Source: Panonychus citri (Eukaryota; Arthropoda; Arachnida; Trombidiformes; Tetranychidae). From it: a stretch of 64,000 nt of DNA. The position numbers and the translations under genes are program-made. Of the stretch, positions 56,398-64,000 are shown piece by piece (the first letter of the stretch is position 1; each line of letters begins with the position of its first letter). The notes beneath the pieces were generated by a model. That model saw nothing but the letters and a program-made list of their open reading frames with translations. It was not told where the DNA came from and did no database searches. The stretch covers positions 1,860,001 to 1,924,000 of the forward strand of contig NW_026515482.1 of NCBI RefSeq assembly GCF_014898815.1, read 5' to 3'.

Positions 56398-59300
56398 TAA
56401 AGCCGGGATGATAGAAAGAGACAGAGAGCGAGAGAGAGAGAGAGAGAGAATTATAGATGATAATGAGGGAGCTTATTGAAAGACAAAGAAAATCAAAGAA
56501 AGTAAATTGAAAGGCAATACTCGATATTGGCTTCTATCCCTCTTTCTCTCTTCATTTATCTTCTTTAATCATCATCATCTCACTAATCGATCGGTTTTGT
56601 CTCTCTCATTCATTTTCTCTCTCTTTGTTGTTTCCATAGAAACTCAATGTTCTCTTATGGGTATTCTTTTTCTATCCATAAGGTAAACTTCGCTGGATGC
56701 TTATCATCATCATGGGAGAGAGAATATTTTTTTTATAATCATTATTTTCCATTTTACAATGAGCATCCACGATAATCATGAATCAATTTGTTCAGTTGTG
56801 ATAATAACCCAAATAATCAACATGATAAGTTCAAGTTTTGTTTCCACACCGGATATAAGTAAATATCTCAGGTATCCTTTTGGTGAGTCTCTTTTATCAA
56901 CCTTTGTATTTCCCTCCATCCATTTCCCATGTGTTTGTCTTGCTCTCTTTCATCATCATCATCATCCAACAATAACAACAACAACAACAACAACAGATCA
57001 ACATTGTCATCATGTGTTTACATTTGTTTATCACTGGGAGTGAAAAGTTATCATTACTTTGTTGTTGTTATTATTTTGGATTAACAGTTATTTTCATTGT
57101 CATCATGATTAAGTGTTAATAACTTTTCTTAATCCAACTAATTGATAATCATCATGATATTGAACCAGATTAACCTCAAATTGTTTGTTTACATCAATCA
57201 ACTCATGCTTTTTATATCATTGACCCTGAGAAAAAGTTACTCTTTCTTTTTCTCTTTCTTATCTTCCTTATCTTCTCTTTCTTTGATCTCCCCCTTTCTT
57301 GTCATCTTCTGAACATGTGTTCACCTTTCATAACAATGTTGTTGTTGTTGTTCAAATGTAAACATTTACCTGAACCGAAATAACTTTCTTGATATTCAAT
57401 CAATCAACTAAACTATTGGTTAATTAGTCATCTAATTAGATTAACTAATTAGTCTCTTAACTGAGAAACTAAATATGATTTTTTTTGTCCAAAAATGATT
57501 GACAATATTGAAAGTAAATAGAAATTTTTTTTTTATAAATAATTAACGTAATTATATTGATAGTTTTTCTAATTAGTTGATTATTGAATTGATTGAAAGT
57601 TTTCATTGTCTATTTGAAATTATTAATATATACAAAGAGTAAAATCAATCAATCAATTAAAATTTCAATCAATAATTCAACAATTAACCTGAAAAAAATT
57701 AAACTGAAATGATGTTAATTAAGTAACCATTTTGATTGTCATAAAACTGGACATTGAGATGATGATAATGATGATGACAAGTGATGATGATGATGGTAAA
57801 CTATTATCAAGTTAATTATTATTTTCACATGATAATTGTTAATGATTAACATTAATTTATTATCATTATTTGGTTAAAAATGTTGTGCCCTCTGTTGATT
57901 TAACAATAAACTTTATAATGAGCATGCTGATGAATGATGATGAAATATAATGAATGAAGATGAAGATAAAGATGATAAAAGATGATGAAATGAATGGGAG
58001 AAAGTGGGAGTCAAAGGGCTGCGTCAATATACAATAATATCAATGCTTTTCATGGTTTATTTGATTATCGATTAATTTTCAACTCTATCATTCAATTGGA
58101 AATTCACTGTTTCAACTCAGCCCACTGATGATCATCCCAAATTTTCATCATCTTCATCATCTTCATCTTTCTCATCTTCCCTTCTCATCCTTATTCTGCT
58201 TAGTATTTGGTTTTTAAATAGCAGAAAAAATAACATTTACAATTGCTGGAAAATCAAATCATTGATCATGATTCAATCTCTTTTGTATTGGAATCAGTTC
58301 TAATATGAGTTTGTCATGCTAATCATGAAATTCACAACTGAATCAACTCAATTCACTTAATCAATGTTGTAATACATTCAATCATTTGATTTGTTTTAAC
58401 CATTTTTCCAGTAAAAAGAGATTTAAATTGTTATGATTATCCAAGGATAAGAAACAGCATTTAAATGTATCACATTTTAAATAGGATCAACAACAATCAT
58501 GTTAATCACTATTGATAGAGATTTACATCAATTACATTATCCTAACCATTTTTGATTGTAATCAAAAGCTAATCAGATAAAATTTAAATCCGTTATTTAA
58601 ATCTAATATTGGTTTTTGTTTGATTATTGGAAATCAATCAATAGATACAACCAATAGTTTCATTTTAAGTTATTAATAGTTAAAGTTAAACATAATCTAT
58701 TGATCATGATTAAGGAAAAGTTTCAAAAAGTTGATGGTAATGATTAAGGTCATGGTGGAAAAATGAGTAAATGATTAGAAAATTATTCAGATTGGAAAAG
58801 AATCATGAAATGAATGGATATTAGCCTCATGATGATGACCATTAGCTTGAAGATTGAATTGAAATGCAAAAAGTTATCATGAAACATTGAATAGAATTGG
58901 TAAGATGAGATGATGATGAAGATAATTTGTCAAAATGAAGAAAAGAGAGAAGAGAGAGAGAAAAAATGATTTTCTACCATGATAAAAGAGATAGAAATTC
59001 ATAAGAATCAATCTGATATCATGACAATATCACTTTGTCCCCATGAAAAAATTTTCATTACCTTCCGGTTCATTTATCATAATCTTTGCTTTCTTATCCT
59101 GACATTCAGTTTTTTTTCTGCCTTCTCTTATACTTTATCATCTTCATCTTCATCCTATTCAATAGCATTCCAATGTTATCATCATAATGATAATCATCTA
59201 ACTTTCATTGTCCAGTTTCAGACTAAAGCAAGAAAAAATTTCATTCATAGAGCTTAATGTTTACCATGTTTTGGCGATTTTTTTATTCTATTCTTTTGAA

Positions 59301-60498
59301 GAAAAAATTTTCAACCATATATTCATATTCTAAAGATTTATCTAAATAGATTCAAGTTCGGAATATTATATTATATTCCTTTGATATATATCATGGATTC
59401 TGAGAATCGTAATGATGAAAAATATCAAATATTTCGATTCTATTTACATAATATCATTTCTATGATTATTGCTGTTTACTGATTCTATTGTCATAATCAT
59501 CATATTCCTCTCTCTCTCTCTCTCTCTCTCTCTGGAAAAATTCTGATAATGAATTTTCATTCTCATGATATTATCGTTACTCATTGTACTTTCCCTTTCG
59601 TAATAAAATACTAACACTGAATGACAATGTTCAACTCTCACCCTTAGTTTACTTCACTTCTTATGATTCCGAGTTGGACATGAGAGATTCAGTAACATTG
59701 GAAATAGTTTCTGAGTTCATCTGAATCACTTGATGAATTTTTTCACAATTCAAATGGTGAAAAAAAGTTCAAAAACTCAGTTCCAAACGAAAATAGAGTT
59801 TCGAGTTTAAATTTTGACCTTTCCCTTTTCGTGTTTAAAGTTTTTTCTTGACCCTCCATCATTTCCTATCTATCCATTCAATTGGAAAATCTAATTAACA
59901 TCAAATTGACTAATTAAAGTTAATCAACTAATCAAATTTGCTTAATGAGATTGATAATTAGAGACAATAGATGGAGCCACTTTGTTAGATAAAAATTAAT
60001 ATTCATTTATTATTGATAATCAAAATTAATTAGATAATCAATTTGATTACTAATAGATATCAATTATAAATTATAAAATTTTCACTTTAATAGGTGACCT
60101 TAAGTCACCAGTGGTCAGTTGTGGTGGTTAAGTTTGAATGATTGTGATTTGTTTGTTTACTTTTGGTTTGTTTCAATGAATTTAAAAAGTGATTGTAAAG
60201 TTAATTGTCAGTTTAGAGTTAATTTGTTTATTTGTGTGTTTACTAGTTGACTTGGATTAGTTATTTTTAGGGACAATTGCTAACAGGAATTTAAGTTAAT
60301 CACTGAGATTATGATTGTATCTTAAATGGTAATGATCAAATATTATTAATAGGGAAATGCTTATGAAGTGGTCGGCGTTTTGTTTGTTTGAATAGATAAA
60401 GAAACTTAGATTGATTGGAAAAGACTCATTAAGTAAGAGGAAGATTAGAAGATGAAGATGGTGAGTGGATGAAGAAAAGAAAAATTGAGAGATAGGAT

Positions 60499-60503
<5 letters not shown>

Positions 60504-60562
<59 letters not shown>
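60504..60562. repeat. (GA)29 microsatellite
   Basis: Uninterrupted run of about 59 bases, ending GAAATGATGG. Confidence 0.95.
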
Positions 60563-60565
<3 letters not shown>

Positions 60566-63308
60566 GATGGAGAAAGTAAATGAGCCTTGGAACATGAAGG
60601 AATGTGAAAATGACAATGATCCGTTATTGTGAAGATGATGATGATAAGGAAAAAAAGATAGAGATGAGGATGAGGACAAGGATGAGAAAATGATGAAGTT
60701 CCAGTAAATTAAGAAAAAATACTACAATTTCTCTCTCTCTCTCTCTTGATGTTGACCCATTGACTTTTGTATACAACAGATCATCTTTGAAAATCTTCAT
60801 CATCGCTTCAGATAACATCATCATTATCATCACTGATAACTTTGTGTCTTTCTTATCATCATCCTAATCTTCATGTCCTCTCATTGGATCACCCATATAA
60901 GATGATGATTTAAAGCTTAAGCTTAATGACTCGCAAGAAAATCCGGAAACTTAGCCCAAAAAATGCCAATATTTTTGATCCATCTTCATGGTCCAGTTTA
61001 TCATCTTCATCTTAATAAAAGGACAATCTTAACAGTCTCTCTCTCTCTCTCTCAAACAATTGTAACGATCACAATTCTAATACTTTGAATAGTTTAGATC
61101 GGTTAAGTTTCCCTTACACTTCCGTAAATTTAAACCAATAGACCAATTGAAAAACCGCCACCACCATAAGCTCATCATCAGCTATCATCCGACTCTCACT
61201 ATTCACTAATTGTCCCTTTGATCATCTATCCTTTTGTATGAGAAAACAAACAACAATTAACCTTAATCATGAAAATGCTATTCATCTAAAACCCCATAGA
61301 GTTAAACACATGAAAGGAAAAATGAAACTATTAGCAACAATTAACATCCATCAAAAATTGAACAACAATAAAAACCAGAAAAACAATCAATAAGTTAATC
61401 ACTGATTAGTATGTTGATCATCATTCATAATTAAGCTGAATCGCAACTTATTAATGAACTGAATACATAAAATGTTTTATTCACGATAAAATTGAATCAA
61501 TCTTAACCATTCACTTGTATCATGTTAATCATTATCTTTATCATGTTGATGATTATTATTAACATGAATATTAAATATGAATAACACAACACAATTATTA
61601 ACAACAATTAACTGATACATCAAATACAATTTACTTTAATCAATAGCAAAAGTTTCAGAGAAAAGTTCATTAGTTAAGGCTCAGTGGTTAAATAGACTTA
61701 ATCACTTTCATTTTCATGGTGATTTAATATTTTACAGATTCTAATCAACAATCAAAGTTAATCATCATCAAGAATAATAATAATAATACAAAATGATCAA
61801 CATCATTAAGCTAATATCTAAAGTGAATGATTGATAATCATGATGATAATCAGTAAACTATCAGTTTCTAATTGTTGATAATTAACTGGACAATATTGCA
61901 AGTTGATTGTTACATGTGATTAATTATTTAAATGAAAGTTTTTTTATTATCAAATTTTTCAATTGATTGTTAACATTAAAGTCTAATGATTAGATTGATA
62001 ATCAAATTATTTAATTTTGTTTCCTTAATTGTTTCATAGGAAAATGACCAATGTAAATATAAGATGGAGCTGATTAAACAATTAAATTACTTATTGGCGA
62101 AATGTTAAATCATTATTATTATTATTATTACCAAAGAAATGCAATTAAAGACCAATTAATTAATCACTTCCATCAACAATCAATAATAATAATCCCGATC
62201 ACAGTAACGGAAACAGTAACAATCAATTTAACCAGATAACAATTAATCAACAAGACACACACATACAATCAATAACCAAAATTAACGAGGATACAAAAAC
62301 AAATTGGTACACACAATTAACTAATTAATCAACAATAACAATTAACCAAAACATCAATACAATTTTATAAACACATACACACACATATGAATAGATAATA
62401 TTTTTCAAACATAAACAATTTAAGGTAAGTGATTTAAATTTAATAATAAATGAAATTGTTTAATTATCATTGTGATACTTTGTATTTAGTTAACAATTAA
62501 CGGTTGAAAAAGTTAATTATATTGATTACAGACCACACAGGCTATAATTAACTAATCATTGAAATTTAAATACACACACACACACAAGTTAAATTTACAC
62601 AAACAATTAACCAGGTCAACAAATTGTTACGTTCAAATGATTAACCATTGATCAGTATGAGGTCTTAAAAATATCAAACAATTAACACTCCCAACAATCA
62701 GCAATCATTATCCTCCTCCTGATTATTAATTGATTACTAATATCCTGCTGATTGTGTTTATTTGTTTTAATTCATTTCGACATGAATCAAATTGATATGA
62801 TTGTTGATTAATTGTAATTAACTCTCACTCTCTACACTAGACTTTGAATTTAAATTATAAACATTAACAAAAATCAACAAATTATCAAATTTAAATAGTA
62901 AATTTTTTCCCTACAAATTAAGACATTTATTATTATTAACAATTTATATACACTAAATGATTAACTAACAATCAAATTTAATCACCATTATAACATGAGA
63001 GGGTTCAGTCAAATCGATACATTGATTTAATGATAAAAGTTATTTACTCAGAGTAAATGAAATTGAAATTCATGATAATCATGATGATAAAGATGAAGAT
63101 GATTATGATGATGATGATAATGATAATCAATATTAACTATAAAGATGAGGTTAACCAAGTTGATTAAATTAGTAATCAAGTTGTACTTTCCTAACCCACT
63201 CGGTGGTATGAAAAAAAAGTAACTCACTGAATTAAGACTGATGAGAGAAGTGAAAAAAAAGTTCAGTGATAATGTTTTACTTAAATCAGTTGATTATTTA
63301 TTAATGAT

Positions 63309-63350
63309 GAGGAAGATGAAGATGAAGATGAAGATGAGGATGAGGATGAG
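63309..63350. repeat. GATGAA / GATGAG hexamer array
   Basis: Several GATGAA units change to GATGAG units, all purine except for the T of each unit. Confidence 0.9.
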
Positions 63351-64000
63351 GATGATAAAGGTCTTAACATTAATGGTTTCTTAGTGTTACTGTCATAGGG
63401 GTTTAAGGTGGGAGTGGGAATTCATCAGGATCAGGGTGAAATTTTCGGGTGAATTTAAATTAACAGTAATAGTTAAGGAAAGTATCAACAATCATGAGAA
63501 TTGTTAACATTATTAACTGATGATGATGATGATGATGATATTTCATCTTCTTCATCTTCCTCTCCCATTGATTTTTCATTAGATTTTTTTTTTCATTCAT
63601 AATCTAATGTTAATCTTTGTGAACATTGAATTTGAATTGAGTTTGTTTGTTTTTTTTTGTTATCCCTTAACTTTTGATTTACTAATGATGATTAGATGAG
63701 TCATTAAATTGGTTTTAAAGTAAAGGATTAATGTGTTGATGATTAAAGGAGAGAGATAAATAATTTCCTTGATAATTAAAAATTTACAATTCTAAAGTTA
63801 ATCAGCAGTTAAATCAGTGGGCTGATTTGTGATGAACTTTTTTGTTCTGATTAAAGTTGATACAAAACTCTGAGGAAACATTTTGATTCAATCAAACTAA
63901 TCATGAGAAATTATTTAATCAGTGGAGATAATTTCTTAATATTAATCTGTCTAAGATTAATAATCTTAATACAATGGATTAGTTGACAATCATCACTAAG

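Larger units (their letters stand above)
47601..57700. other. Gene-free region, block 4, densest in GA/CT tracts
   Basis: Long uninterrupted GA or CT runs at 48274-48308, 50407-50457, 52362-52397, 53766-53814, 55786-55820 and 56364-56393. Purine-rich blocks at 49080-50300, 54640-55250 and 55600-56500 alternate with pyrimidine-rich stretches such as 53030-53220. A 20-base palindrome made of ATG repeats is at 50040-50059. One weak candidate exon lies at 56759-56882 (plus). No RNA gene was recognised. Confidence 0.6.
57701..64000. other. Gene-free region, block 5
   Basis: AT-rich with ATG/CAT clusters, GAACTTTTT words at 59761 (reverse), 63253 (reverse) and 63834, a CT run at 59508-59533, the long GA run at 60504-60562, a short (AC)n at 62570-62586 and a GATGAA/GATGAG hexamer array at 63309-63350. 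CAATAGATGGAGCCA at 59966-59980 resembles the promoter-associated AGATGGCG element. No gene is seen. Confidence 0.55.

Noticed and set aside
31790..64000. tRNA, snRNA or other structured RNA genes in the desert
   Set aside because: No T-loop-like GGTTCRANTCC box with matching A box was seen on either strand by eye.

Overview
The window is AT-rich nuclear DNA from an animal, most likely an arthropod. The intact genes have spliceosomal GT-AG introns, several of them under 100 bases. The retrotransposon primer site matches the 3' end of metazoan initiator tRNA-Met, and the proteins (glycogenin, UEV1, Rac, RPL35, HYPK, KCMF1, a trypsin-like protease, Nup88) are animal orthologues. Compact genes with introns of about 90 bases would suit a spider-mite-like acariform genome, but that placement is inference.

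Layout. Positions 1-5.5 kb hold a complete Ty1/copia retrotransposon with two 310-base LTRs that look identical, a 5-base target duplication and an open gag-pol frame, so it inserted recently. At 6.5-6.7 kb on the minus strand is a probable first coding exon of a class A GPCR: an N-terminus with four glycosylation sequons, then TM1 cut by a splice donor. The retrotransposon may therefore sit in that gene's intron. From 8.6 to 31.8 kb there is a compact block of ten genes in strictly alternating orientation: glycogenin(-), UEV1(+), Rac(-), RPL35(+), HYPK(-), KCMF1(+), RPL35(-), serine protease(+), an unrecognised 955-residue protein(-), Nup88(+). They form head-to-head pairs with shared promoter regions and tail-to-tail pairs with short 3' gaps.

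The most notable structures are these. (1) Glycogenin carries two glycogen-synthase-binding motifs, one of them in a frame-neutral exon that could be skipped. (2) RPL35 is duplicated as arms of about 1.1 kb in an inverted repeat enclosing HYPK and KCMF1; both copies share one apparent frameshift and one copy has a second. (3) Nup88 has a one-base frameshift in an otherwise perfect gene model. Three single-base deletions in conserved genes suggest consensus errors in the assembly as much as biology. (4) Short promoter motifs recur: an ETS-like CTTCCGCTG and a CTCF-like YAGATGGCG.

From 31.8 kb to the end (32 kb) I see no convincing gene. The region is AT-rich DNA full of GA/CT and ATG/CAT simple repeats, organised in purine-rich and pyrimidine-rich blocks, with an unexpectedly frequent GAACTTTTT word. 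It could be a regulatory desert or the interior of a very large intron.

No tRNA, rRNA or CRISPR array was recognised by eye. All alignments to known families are from memory of the families; no database search was run.
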